A program made the translations under genes and the position numbers. The notes beneath the pieces are model-generated. The model was not told the DNA's origin, made no database searches, and saw only the letters and a program-made list of their open reading frames with translations. From an uncultured Flavihumibacter sp. (lineage in GTDB: Bacteria > Bacteroidota > Bacteroidia > Chitinophagales > Chitinophagaceae), in contig CAMLRX010000088.1 of assembly GCA_946482545.1 (NCBI GenBank), forward strand, positions 1 through 20,612: a stretch of DNA of 20,612 nt, in the 5' to 3' direction. Shown here piece after piece: positions 1 through 7,738 of this stretch; the stretch's first letter is position 1, and each line of letters opens with the position of its first letter.

Positions 1-269
1 TGCGTTACCTCAGTTCCTGCACGGATATTTACGTGAGCTTTGATGTGGATTGCCTGGATGCTTCCATCTCGCGCGGAACGGGAACACCGGTTGGCAATGG
101 GTTGCGAGAGCGCGAAGCCGAAGACCTGGTATCGAAATTTATGCAGAACCGGAAGATCTGTTGCTTTGAGGTTACCGAAGTAAATCCGACACTGGACAGG
201 GAAAACCTGATGGCGGAAATCGCGTTCAATATTCTCCAGCGAAGCGTGAATGTATTGATGGTGAACTGA
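1..269 (+). CDS. Arginase-family (ureohydrolase) protein, C-terminal part only
   Basis: The gene enters from the left edge, with its first full codon at base 3, and ends at TGA 267-269. The visible 88 residues carry the late ureohydrolase motif SFDVDCLD, whose aspartates bind the binuclear manganese centre, followed by a GTGTPVGNGL segment and FEVTEVNP. The EVNP form is typical of arginases; agmatinases usually have a different residue set there. Arginases hydrolyse arginine to ornithine and urea in the cytoplasm. Formimidoylglutamase is a close alternative, because the N-terminal histidine motifs lie outside the window. It converges on the sheath gene with only 7 bp between the stop codons. 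Family assignment is secure; exact substrate is not. Confidence 0.85.
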   Translation, partial: RYLSSCTDIYVSFDVDCLDASISRGTGTPVGNGLREREAEDLVSKFMQNRKICCFEVTEVNPTLDRENLMAEIAFNILQRSVNVLMVN

Positions 270-276
270 ATCTTTT

Positions 277-1692
277 TCAGGAGGGCTGCATTTGTATAGT
301 AATCCGGAAAATAATGAATTCCGCAGGCCGTACTGTGGCCATGCCAATTTGAACAATCATTTTCCCATCCAGGATGTCTTGTGTTGTCATGGTTTGGTGC
401 AAGCCACATTGTACAAAGTAGGCCTGTTCTGGTTTTGCCCCTATCATTGCGCCTTGCCTCCATAATACGGTAAGAAAATTTTCGATCATGCCTTTCACTT
501 TCACCCAGGTATTGGCATCATTCGGTTCAAATACGAATTGCTGCAATGCTTTGTTGCAACTTTCTTCCACCATCATGAATAAACGCACAACGGGCACATA
601 GCGCCATTCATTATCGTTTCCGGCCAGTGTCCTGGCGCCCCATACCAATATACCTTTTCCGGTGAATGCGCTGATACAGTTGATGGACTTTCCTTTGTCG
701 GTATCCACATTAAAAAGGCTTCGAACGCCATCAGTGAGCTGCATGGTAACACCGGTTACACCTTGCAGCGCCACATTGGCCGGCGCTTTCCAAACGCCGC
801 GTTGGGCATCGGTTGTAGCGTACACACCTGCAAGGGCGGCAGATGGTGGCAATACCACCGGGAATTGTGCAAGCGCTGTTTTGATTTTTTTGTAAAGAAC
901 AGGGTCTGTCTCCTGAAACACTTTCACCGGCTGACGAAGCGTCTTTCCTTTCTGCGAAATACTTACCAGCACGGTCTTTTCATCGTAAACATATTGCAAC
1001 GATGTGATGAGGTTGGGAAAATAAGCCGCCCCAAATTTCAGCGCTGCCGACCCGATTCCTTCCCGGAAGTTCCTTGCGATCGTCACCGCATTGGAAGCAG
1101 TTCCCTCACCTGTTTCATGCAGGTCAACAATACAAAAACGGTCGCGTAACCTGGCGCACAGCGCCAGGGCCTGATCGATGAGCGCATAGTGCGCTGCTTC
1201 TTCCATCCGCTGCGCTTCGGGAAAAAGGACTAAAGTTGGCGCATCTACGCGTTCCAGCGCATGAAGAGCCGAAAGCATATTATCCAGTTCAATCGGCTCA
1301 TTGCCCGTGCTGAAACTACCGGCGGAAACCACATAACATGCACCTCCTCCGTTCATGAAATACAATTGCAGCGCGTAATACAGCAGGTGATTGTTGGGCT
1401 TCCCGCCAAAACTTACCCGCACTTCCCCTGACCCGCGGATTATTTGCCGGGGTTGTGTTGTAACCGTGAGCTGAAGGTTCGTTTCGGGAGCGGTAACGCC
1501 AAACATCGTTTCAAATTCACCCAGGGAGTTGATTCGTGTAGGGATGCCTGTAAGATCGGCTCTGTTCCTGTCAACAGCTTTCATGGTATAACCAATAAAA
1601 GCGGGCACCGCGGTGGGCACGGCGTTTATACCTGGAGGGAAGTTTGGTGTTTCTTCAATATACACACCTGGTGTTTTGTAATCGGGGGGCAT
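277..1692 (-). CDS. Contractile tail sheath protein (phage tail / extracellular contractile injection type)
   Basis: This 471-residue protein matches the tail-sheath family of contractile phage tails and extracellular contractile injection systems. It opens with the typical YKTPGVYIEE strand that links neighbouring sheath subunits, then AVPAFIGYT. Around residues 103-123 it has the YYALQLYFMNGGGACY segment, and at 279-305 the LPPSAALAGVY...GVWKAPAN segment. The conserved C-terminal domain (about 340-471) contains WGARTL, FEPND, a W-rich stretch and VRPAEFIIFRI. It looks complete. The start ATG lies 15 bp after the stop of the upstream reductase gene, so the two are probably co-transcribed. 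No tube, baseplate, spike or AAA+ gene is visible nearby, which is unusual because a sheath polymerises around a tube. It may belong to a dispersed or degraded injection system, or have a partner elsewhere. Family call is strong; function here is unknown. Confidence 0.9.
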   Translation of the reverse strand: MPPDYKTPGVYIEETPNFPPGINAVPTAVPAFIGYTMKAVDRNRADLTGIPTRINSLGEFETMFGVTAPETNLQLTVTTQPRQIIRGSGEVRVSFGGKPNNHLLYYALQLYFMNGGGACYVVSAGSFSTGNEPIELDNMLSALHALERVDAPTLVLFPEAQRMEEAAHYALIDQALALCARLRDRFCIVDLHETGEGTASNAVTIARNFREGIGSAALKFGAAYFPNLITSLQYVYDEKTVLVSISQKGKTLRQPVKVFQETDPVLYKKIKTALAQFPVVLPPSAALAGVYATTDAQRGVWKAPANVALQGVTGVTMQLTDGVRSLFNVDTDKGKSINCISAFTGKGILVWGARTLAGNDNEWRYVPVVRLFMMVEESCNKALQQFVFEPNDANTWVKVKGMIENFLTVLWRQGAMIGAKPEQAYFVQCGLHQTMTTQDILDGKMIVQIGMATVRPAEFIIFRITIQMQPS

Positions 1693-1707
1693 TCGTATGT
1701 ATTTTTT

Positions 1708-2580
1708 TCAAAGGAAATCCCATAAACTTTGAGGAGCATACCCCAGTTCTCGCTTCGCCTTTTCAATTACGAAGATTGTTTCCCGCGGGCGCTTTGCAGG
1801 TTGTGTGAATTCTTTTTCCGTAACGGGTGTGATGAGTGTCTGATCAAGGTCATGGCGCTTTGCTATGAATACCGCTATTTCATAAGGTGTTGCGGCATCT
1901 TTCCCGGAAATATGGAAAATACCCTGCGCTTTTTGTTGTGCAGCCAACAATATTCCTTTAGCCAGGTCATTCACTAATGTGGGCGTTCTGCGTTGGTCTG
2001 ATACTACATTAATGGGTCTTTGTTCTTTTAATGCATTTAACACCCATGACGCGAGCGTGATTCGTGTGCCTTCAATGGCGTTTCCGAGTACGAGCACCGT
2101 TCTTACAATGCACCATTCTCCTGGATAATCCATCGCGGCTTTCTCTGCTGCCAGTTTACTGCTGCCGTAATAATTTACGGGATCAGGTACTGCTGTTTCA
2201 TCATACGGTCCATCGTTGCCGCTGAATACAAAATCGGTAGAAACATACAAGAAATAAGCATTTACGCCTTTTGCGGCGTCCAGCAGGAAGCGTGTGGCGG
2301 TTACATTTACGTTCCAGCATTCAATAGGATGCATTTCTGCCTGGTCCACCTGCGTAATAGCGGCGGCGTGTATAATAATGTCCGGCCTTTCTTTCAGCAC
2401 CAACCCGGTCACGGCAATGGCATCGGTTATATCGAGCGGAACGTAGGTCCAGTTGGCGGGATGCATTCTTGCGGCACCTTTTCCTGTGGCCAACACATCA
2501 TAATCTGCGGCACTGAATTGCTGCAACAGGTGCTGCCCTAAAAGCCCGTTCGCGCCGGTAATCAAAACTTTTCTTTTCAT
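1708..2580 (-). CDS. SDR-family NAD(P)-dependent sugar-nucleotide reductase, RmlD (dTDP-4-dehydrorhamnose reductase)-like
   Basis: A 290-residue extended short-chain dehydrogenase. The Rossmann glycine motif GANGLLG is at residues 9-15, the HAAAITQVDQAE segment begins at 71, STDFVF at 114-119 supplies the catalytic serine/threonine region, and the YxxxK pair is Tyr138/Lys142. The STDFVFSG...PYDE pattern and the overall length fit the RmlD family, which reduces dTDP-4-keto-rhamnose in the last step of dTDP-L-rhamnose synthesis. No rmlA, rmlB or rmlC is next to it, and several RmlD-like proteins act on other sugars, so the substrate is left open. ATG at 2578-2580 is the natural start. It is the upstream gene of a likely two-gene unit with the sheath gene. 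Confidence 0.85.
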   Translation of the reverse strand: MKRKVLITGANGLLGQHLLQQFSAADYDVLATGKGAARMHPANWTYVPLDITDAIAVTGLVLKERPDIIIHAAAITQVDQAEMHPIECWNVNVTATRFLLDAAKGVNAYFLYVSTDFVFSGNDGPYDETAVPDPVNYYGSSKLAAEKAAMDYPGEWCIVRTVLVLGNAIEGTRITLASWVLNALKEQRPINVVSDQRRTPTLVNDLAKGILLAAQQKAQGIFHISGKDAATPYEIAVFIAKRHDLDQTLITPVTEKEFTQPAKRPRETIFVIEKAKRELGYAPQSLWDFL

Positions 2581-2667
2581 GGTTTTCGATTCAATTACAA
2601 TTTTACTGAATATTATCGGCCCGGGCTGTTTACAAAAAGATCAAGTACAGGTTCGCCTAAGAAATCG

Positions 2668-2696
2668 TTTGATTCAATTCATTTCCTTATTTTTGG
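2668..2696 (+). promoter_or_regulatory. Bacteroidota-type promoter for pfkA
   Basis: TTTG at 2668-2671, a 17-base spacer, and TATTTTTG at 2689-2696 fit the Bacteroidota sigma consensus TTTG ... TAnnTTTG. The transcript should start a few bases after 2696, about 75-80 nt ahead of the pfkA ATG. The 2581-2781 gap is shared with the divergent reductase gene, for which no clean promoter was found. Confidence 0.55.
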
Positions 2697-2705
2697 GGCT
2701 TCGCT

Positions 2706-2754
2706 GAATTCTGATGAGATATTTTTTAATGAATCTCAGTAATCATTAGAATTC
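2706..2754 (+). promoter_or_regulatory. Imperfect hairpin in the pfkA leader
   Basis: GAATTCTGATGA (2706-2717) is inverted as TCATTAGAATTC (2743-2754), with one G-T mismatch that becomes a wobble pair in RNA. An alternative inner stem, GAGAT (2716-2720) with ATCTC (2733-2737), can form inside it. The structure would begin almost at the predicted transcript 5' end and stops 27 nt before the ATG. It could stabilise the mRNA, affect translation, or be a DNA-binding palindrome. Its role is unknown. Confidence 0.5.
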
Positions 2755-2781
2755 GTTGAATTAAACCCGAGAATTATTGAC

Positions 2782-3762
2782 ATGGAAAAGAAAGTGACCA
2801 AAATTGGCGTAATGACCTCCGGTGGCGATTCACCAGGCATGAACGCCGCGGTAAGGGCTGTAGTGCGTACCGGACTGTATCATGGTATGGAAGTATTCGG
2901 GATCATGAGGGGATATGCCGGTTTAATTGAAAACGATATTTTTCCCATGCACTCCAAAAGCGTGGCGAACATCATACAAAGGGGCGGAACCATTCTGAAA
3001 ACTGCACGTTGCAAAGAGTTCCTGGAACACGAAGGACGCAAGAAAGCCTACGAGAACCTCAAAAAGCACGGTATTAACGGATTGGTGGTAATTGGTGGAG
3101 ATGGCTCTTTTAAAGGAGCCCAGAAGTTCTCCAATGAATTCGACATCCCCTGTATCGGACTGCCCGGTACCATTGATAAGGATATTGCCGGAACTGATTT
3201 TACGATCGGATTCGACACTGCTGTAAATACAGCGGTGGAGGCCATCGATAAAATCCGTGATACTGCCGATGCGCACGACCGCCTCTTCATCATCGAAGTA
3301 ATGGGGCGCGACGCTGGTTACATCGCACTGCATAGTGGGATCGCCACGGGTGCGGAGCATATCCTGATCCCAGAAAAGAAAACGGATATCGACCACCTTA
3401 TTGCTTCGCTTCAGGAAAAAGAAAAAAGACAGAAACTTGTGAACCTGGTGGTGGTAGCCGAAGGCGATGGATTCGGCGGAGCAGAAGAAGTAGCCAAAGT
3501 GGTAAAGGAAAAACTGAACGCCGATACCCGTGTTTGTATCCTCGGACACATCCAGCGCGGTGGTGCACCCAGTTGCCTCGACAGGCTCATCGCCAGCAGA
3601 ATGGGCTACTCCGCAGTGGAATGCCTGATCGAAGGAAGGCACAATGTGATGGTGGGCATCGTGAACAACAAGATGAGCTACACGCCACTCGATAAGGCCG
3701 TGAAAGCCAAACAAAAGATCGGGGACGACTGGATGAAGATTGTAAAAATATTGGCATCCTAA
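2782..3762 (+). CDS. pfkA: ATP-dependent 6-phosphofructokinase
   Basis: Phosphorylates fructose 6-phosphate to fructose 1,6-bisphosphate, the committed step of glycolysis, in the cytoplasm. The 326-residue length fits the bacterial PfkA group. The nucleotide loop GGDSPGMN starts at residue 14. GGDGS at 105-109 has Gly at the position where PPi-using enzymes carry Asp, so ATP is the likely donor. The catalytic loop reads PGTIDKDI with Asp132 as the base; E. coli has TIDND, so an Asn-to-Lys change sits beside it. MGRDAGY (174-180) and LGHIQRGG (254-261) complete the active and subunit-contact sites. It has its own promoter and leader hairpin, and is followed by a terminator and then by pyruvate kinase. 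Confidence 0.97.
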   Translation: MEKKVTKIGVMTSGGDSPGMNAAVRAVVRTGLYHGMEVFGIMRGYAGLIENDIFPMHSKSVANIIQRGGTILKTARCKEFLEHEGRKKAYENLKKHGINGLVVIGGDGSFKGAQKFSNEFDIPCIGLPGTIDKDIAGTDFTIGFDTAVNTAVEAIDKIRDTADAHDRLFIIEVMGRDAGYIALHSGIATGAEHILIPEKKTDIDHLIASLQEKEKRQKLVNLVVVAEGDGFGGAEEVAKVVKEKLNADTRVCILGHIQRGGAPSCLDRLIASRMGYSAVECLIEGRHNVMVGIVNNKMSYTPLDKAVKAKQKIGDDWMKIVKILAS

Positions 3763-3770
3763 AATACTAC

Positions 3771-3805
3771 GGGGCAGCCGGCTGATGTGTCGCCTGCCCC
3801 TTTTT
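3771..3805 (+). terminator. Rho-independent terminator after pfkA
   Basis: GGGGCAG (3771-3777) pairs with CTGCCCC (3794-3800) across a 16-base loop that can pair further in part. Five T follow directly. It lies 8 bp after the pfkA stop, so transcription into pyk is either attenuated here or pyk has its own start. No clean promoter was seen in the 47 bases before pyk. Confidence 0.75.
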
Positions 3806-3852
3806 CGTGCACAGATTGATTATCGTACGCAACAACAAAACAAACACAGAAC

Positions 3853-5340
3853 ATGTCAAAACACGTAGAAAAGTATCTGCACAAGCAGATGGACCGCGAA
3901 GCAGGAAAAGAGCACACCATCCACCGCACCAAAATCGTGGCAACAGTGGGCCCCGCCTGCGATACCTACGAAAAACTCCTGGAACTGGTGAGAGCAGGTG
4001 TGAATGTATTCCGCCTCAACTTCTCTCATGGTTCACATGAAGACAAAGCAAAAATCATTGAGCATATCCGCAACATCAATAAAACCGAACCTTACACCAT
4101 CGCTATCCTGGCCGATCTGCAAGGACCAAAACTCCGCGTGGGTGAAATCCAGGGCGGCGCTATGGAAGTAAAGGCGGGAGATGTGCTCACCTTTACATTC
4201 GAAAAATGTGTAGGCACCATGGAAAAAATCTATGTGTCCTACCCCAACCTTCACCAGGACGTGAAAGTCGGCAACATTATCCTTATAGATGATGGTAAGA
4301 TTGAAGTGAAAGTGGTGGAGATTACACCTGCCAACGACGTAAAAGTAGAAGTAACGCTGGGCGGTATCCTTTCTTCTAAAAAAGGCATCAACCTCCCCGA
4401 TACGAAAGTTTCCCTCCCCGCTCTCACCACCAAAGACCTCGAGGACCTCGAATTTATCCTCACTCAAAACGTAGATTGGATCGCACTTTCCTTCGTTCGC
4501 GACGTGAAAGATATTACCAGCCTGAAGACCAGGCTCACAGAAGCAAAAAGTAAGGCCAAGGTAATCGCCAAAATCGAAAAGCCTGAAGCGCTTAAAAATA
4601 TCCGCGACATCATCATTGAATCAGATGCCATCATGATTGCCCGTGGCGACCTCGGCGTGGAAGTTCCCGTTGAAAAGGTGCCTATGATCCAGAAGGACCT
4701 GATCCGCAAATGTATCCACCGCGCGAAACCCGTGATCGTGGCCACACAGATGATGGAAAGCATGATCGACCGTGTGAAGCCCAACAGGAGTGAAATCACC
4801 GACGTGGCCAACGCTGTGCTCGAAGGCGCTGACGCCGTGATGCTCTCCGGTGAAACCGCTACCGGTCAACACCCGGCACTGGTGGTAAGCACCATGAAGA
4901 AGATCATCATGGAAGTGGAAGCTACTGAATACAATTACAACAGGGAAGATGACCTGGCACCGCAACCCCACTCCCCCTCTTTCCTCAGCGACGCCATCTG
5001 CTACAATGGTTGTAAAATCGCCAAAGATGTTCATGCTGATGCGTTGATTGGTATGACGCAATCCGGTTACACTGGTTTCATGCTCTCCAGCTATCGTCCT
5101 AAATCTCCATTGTATATTTTTACAAAAGAACGCACATTGGTGAACCAGCTTAGTCTGAGCTGGGGTGTCCGTGCCTTCTATTATGACGAAGAAGAAAGTC
5201 TGGATGATATCATCTCCGACCAAATCGAGATTTTGAAGGAAAGAGGTTTTCTGAAAACAGGTGATGTGGTGATTAATACGGGTAGTACGCCGGTGAAGAT
5301 GCATTTGCCGACGAACGTGTTGAAGATAACTAAGTTGTAG
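3853..5340 (+). CDS. pyk: Pyruvate kinase
   Basis: Transfers phosphate from phosphoenolpyruvate to ADP, giving pyruvate and ATP. The 495-residue protein shows the full family layout: RTKIVATVGPA then RLNFSHG (54-60), the start of the barrel at DLQGPKLRVG, a B domain to about residue 190, the signature IAKIEKPEAL (238-247), the metal site MIARGDLGVE (261-270), NRSEITDVANAV (311-322), SGETATG (332-338), and a C-terminal regulatory-type domain to the end. About 24 residues precede the usual RTKIVAT start. The ATG at 3853 is used, but an in-frame ATG at 3889 is also possible. It lies 90 bp after pfkA, so two control steps of glycolysis are neighbours. Confidence 0.97.
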   Translation: MSKHVEKYLHKQMDREAGKEHTIHRTKIVATVGPACDTYEKLLELVRAGVNVFRLNFSHGSHEDKAKIIEHIRNINKTEPYTIAILADLQGPKLRVGEIQGGAMEVKAGDVLTFTFEKCVGTMEKIYVSYPNLHQDVKVGNIILIDDGKIEVKVVEITPANDVKVEVTLGGILSSKKGINLPDTKVSLPALTTKDLEDLEFILTQNVDWIALSFVRDVKDITSLKTRLTEAKSKAKVIAKIEKPEALKNIRDIIIESDAIMIARGDLGVEVPVEKVPMIQKDLIRKCIHRAKPVIVATQMMESMIDRVKPNRSEITDVANAVLEGADAVMLSGETATGQHPALVVSTMKKIIMEVEATEYNYNREDDLAPQPHSPSFLSDAICYNGCKIAKDVHADALIGMTQSGYTGFMLSSYRPKSPLYIFTKERTLVNQLSLSWGVRAFYYDEEESLDDIISDQIEILKERGFLKTGDVVINTGSTPVKMHLPTNVLKITKL

Positions 5341-5394
5341 CCTCACCCCAACCCCTCTCCCAGGGGAGAGGGGCAACACAAGTTGTGTTGTTTT
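5341..5394 (+). repeat. REP-like hairpin and probable pyk terminator
   Basis: Directly after the pyk stop comes a C-rich lead (CCTCACCCCAA) and then CCCCTCTCC (5352-5360), loop CAGG, GGAGAGGGG (5365-5373), a perfect 9-bp stem. The same kind of CTC-rich hairpin is a common dispersed intergenic repeat in many bacteria, but only one copy is present here. It is followed at once by a second hairpin, CAACAC (5374-5379) with GTGTTG (5385-5390), ending in TTTT. The second hairpin is a plausible rho-independent terminator for pyk. Confidence 0.6.
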
Positions 5395-5442
5395 ATTCGA
5401 GGTGGCGATGCTTTTTTTGAGACTTCTTATAGGTACATAAAT

Positions 5443-5476
5443 AAAAATCCCCCGGTGGTTTACCGGGGGATTTTTT
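5443..5476. terminator. Bidirectional terminator between pyk and prc
   Basis: AAAAATCCCCCGGT (5443-5456) and ACCGGGGGATTTTT (5462-5475) form a perfect 14-bp stem with a 5-base loop. Runs of A on one side and T on the other give a U-tract in both directions. It sits between the ends of two convergent genes, pyk (+) and prc (-), and can stop both transcripts. Confidence 0.85.
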
Positions 5477-5494
5477 ATTGGAAGTTATTCCTGT

Positions 5495-7624
5495 TTATTT
5501 CTTTACCATGTCGTTCATTACTTGAACGGCTTCTTCCAGGTAAATGTCTTCACTCAGTAACTTCATCCACTTTTTATAGTTTTCGAGTTTGTTTTTGTCG
5601 GCTGAAAGGGTTTCCATCACAGAAGCGTGGGCCTCCAGTTCAAGCGGTGTTTTCAGCTTGTTCACGCCTTCGATTTCCTTTACTTTTTCGCGGATCATCT
5701 TTTGCTGTGCCCTGTATTGGGTCAGGTTCAGAGAAGCTGTTTTCTCATCATTTTTCGCGCCGAGCCACTCACCATTTTTGCGGATGGTTTCGAAAGCTGT
5801 ATGTGCTTTTACGCGTGTTTCACTTTTGGCTTTTAATGCAGCTACATCTACAGGTTGCTTCCAGGCCGTGTAATCAGCTTTGGCGATTTCATCCCAGGGC
5901 AATGCATCCGGATTGTCTTTTTCGCGCACTTTAGCGGTTTCCAATACATCAGGAATCACGATATCTGAAGCCACACCACGGAGTTGGGTGGAGCCACCGT
6001 TGATGCGGTAGAATTTCTGCAATGTGAGTTTTACAGAACCCAGGTCACTGTTGGGATTAAGCATACCGGAACTGAAATCCAGTCCTATATTTCGTTGCAC
6101 GGTTCCTTTACCATAAGTTGAAGTACTGCCGATGATTACACCGCGCTTATAATCCTGTATCGCCGCGGCGAATATTTCAGAAGCGGAAGCGCTGTATTCA
6201 TTCACCATTACAGCCAGCGGTCCATCGTACAGAACGGACTTGTCACGATCAGGCAGCACTTTTGGTTTACCGTCACGGTCTTTCACCTGAACCACGGGAC
6301 CGTCGGGGATAAAGTAACCTACAATCTGGATCACATCATACAGGGAACCACCGCCGTTGTTGCGGAGGTCCATTACAATACCATCCACATTGGCTTCTTT
6401 CAGTTTCACGATCTCTTTCCCTACGTCTACTGCGCTTTTCGCGCCATCGGCCCTTTCAAAATCAGCATAGAAATCTTTAAGGAAAATATAGCCTATTCTT
6501 TTATCACCTTCCTTCACCACAAGGCTGCGGGCGAAACCTTCATCCTGCACAATTTCGTCGCGTACCAGGCTCACTACTTTCAGACTGCCTTCTTTTTTCT
6601 TCACAGTAAGTTTCACCTCGGTGCCTTTTGCGCCACGTATCACTTTCACGGCATCGGTGATATCAAAACCGGACAGGTCTACGGGCTCCTGGGTACCCTG
6701 CCCTACTTTCATGATGATGTCTCCTTCTTCCAGCTCACCGGATTTCCAGGCCGGACTACCAGCCACGATGCTGATGATCTTGATAGTACCTTCCGGTGTT
6801 TCCTGGAGTTGTGCGCCGATACCGAAGAAACGGCCACTCATTTGTTCGTCGAAATACCTTTTATCAACGGGCGGGAAAAAGTTCGTGTGTGGGTCCATGG
6901 TAGAAGAGATGGTATTTACCAACAGGTTAAAACGCTCTTCTTCCGTGAATTTATTTTTCAGCCTGTCGAACATGTCGTGGATGGTCTTCTTCACTTTTTC
7001 TCGGGCTTCTGTTTCCAGTTCTGCATCTGTCTTCACTTTAAAGCCTTCGGTACCTTTGTTTTTCTCGCGCAGGTCCAGCAGGTCAGCATATCTTTCAAGC
7101 GTAAGGTATTTCAGTTTTTTGCGCCAGGCATCTGTTCTTTCAGCGGCAGTGGCTGAATAATTATTCTTTTCAGGATCCAGTGCGATGGATTCATTGGTGG
7201 TGAAATCAAAAGGTTTGGCCAGCAATCCTTCATAGATGCCGGATACTTCCGTCATTCTTTTCTGGTAAACGGCGCTGATGGCGGGAAAGAATTGAATAGC
7301 GCCGCCGTTGATTTCATCATCGATCCTTGTTTCAAACTTTTTCAGTTCCTGAATATCTGATGCGAGGAAGATATTCTTGTCGCGGTCCAGGTCTTCGAGG
7401 TATTTCTTAAAAATAACTTTTGAAAAATCGTCGTTGATATTTTTAGGACTGTAATGTCCCTGTGATAACATCTCGCCCAGGTTTCTCAATATCCTTTCAT
7501 ATTTGGTGGGGGGTGCTCCGTGTGTGCCGAGGGAACGGTAAGCCAGGAAAAGGCCGCACACCAACAGCAGTGCAACCACCGGTAAACTCTTTTTGCTAAA
7601 CATAGTTTGTACTAATTTATTCAT
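5495..7624 (-). CDS. prc: Carboxy-terminal processing / tail-specific protease (Prc/Tsp, peptidase family S41)
   Basis: A periplasmic serine protease that cuts proteins from hydrophobic C-termini; relatives trim envelope proteins and murein hydrolases. The 709-residue length matches the long Prc/Tsp type rather than short CtpA forms. After a membrane anchor or signal segment (about residues 13-28) comes a long N-terminal region, a PDZ domain (about 260-345), and the S41 core. The core has LRNNGGGS (about 420-427), the catalytic serine within NEYSASASE (near 480), and the catalytic lysine in YGKGTVQ (near 506). A helical C-terminal domain follows. The ATG at 7622-7624 is chosen. The frame can be extended to a TTG at 7633, but that TTG lies inside the TAnnTTTG promoter element. 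Confidence 0.93.
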   Translation of the reverse strand: MNKLVQTMFSKKSLPVVALLLVCGLFLAYRSLGTHGAPPTKYERILRNLGEMLSQGHYSPKNINDDFSKVIFKKYLEDLDRDKNIFLASDIQELKKFETRIDDEINGGAIQFFPAISAVYQKRMTEVSGIYEGLLAKPFDFTTNESIALDPEKNNYSATAAERTDAWRKKLKYLTLERYADLLDLREKNKGTEGFKVKTDAELETEAREKVKKTIHDMFDRLKNKFTEEERFNLLVNTISSTMDPHTNFFPPVDKRYFDEQMSGRFFGIGAQLQETPEGTIKIISIVAGSPAWKSGELEEGDIIMKVGQGTQEPVDLSGFDITDAVKVIRGAKGTEVKLTVKKKEGSLKVVSLVRDEIVQDEGFARSLVVKEGDKRIGYIFLKDFYADFERADGAKSAVDVGKEIVKLKEANVDGIVMDLRNNGGGSLYDVIQIVGYFIPDGPVVQVKDRDGKPKVLPDRDKSVLYDGPLAVMVNEYSASASEIFAAAIQDYKRGVIIGSTSTYGKGTVQRNIGLDFSSGMLNPNSDLGSVKLTLQKFYRINGGSTQLRGVASDIVIPDVLETAKVREKDNPDALPWDEIAKADYTAWKQPVDVAALKAKSETRVKAHTAFETIRKNGEWLGAKNDEKTASLNLTQYRAQQKMIREKVKEIEGVNKLKTPLELEAHASVMETLSADKNKLENYKKWMKLLSEDIYLEEAVQVMNDMVKK

Positions 7625-7630
7625 GCCTGT

Positions 7631-7638
7631 CAAAAATA
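7631..7638 (-). promoter_or_regulatory. TAnnTTTG (-7) element just before prc
   Basis: Read on the minus strand this is TATTTTTG, a full match to the Bacteroidota -7 motif. Its last base is only 6 nt before the prc ATG, so a transcript starting from it would be leaderless or nearly so. No clear TTTG/TTG -33 element was found 17-21 bases upstream, which lowers confidence. Confidence 0.35.
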
Positions 7639-7695
7639 ACGAATTAATAAAGGGTTTCTTGTTAATGCTTTGCTTAATAATCTTTTGAAATTTAT

Positions 7696-7725
7696 TTTGT
7701 TGATTTTGAATATTTACTATTTTTG
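7696..7725 (+). promoter_or_regulatory. Promoter for tRNA-His
   Basis: TTTG at 7696-7699, an 18-base spacer and TATTTTTG at 7718-7725 match the Bacteroidota promoter consensus. The predicted start falls a few bases before the mature tRNA 5' end at 7738/7739. The -7 octamer is identical to that of the pfkA promoter. Confidence 0.7.
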
Positions 7726-7738
7726 CAGCCTGTTTACG

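Noticed and set aside
2923..3714. Long open frame antisense to pfkA
   Set aside because: It is the complement of a strongly conserved enzyme gene; the translation is His/Phe-rich without any family motif.
4621..5379. Long open frame antisense to the 3' half of pyk
   Set aside because: Shadow of pyk codon usage; begins inside the REP-like hairpin and has no recognisable domain.
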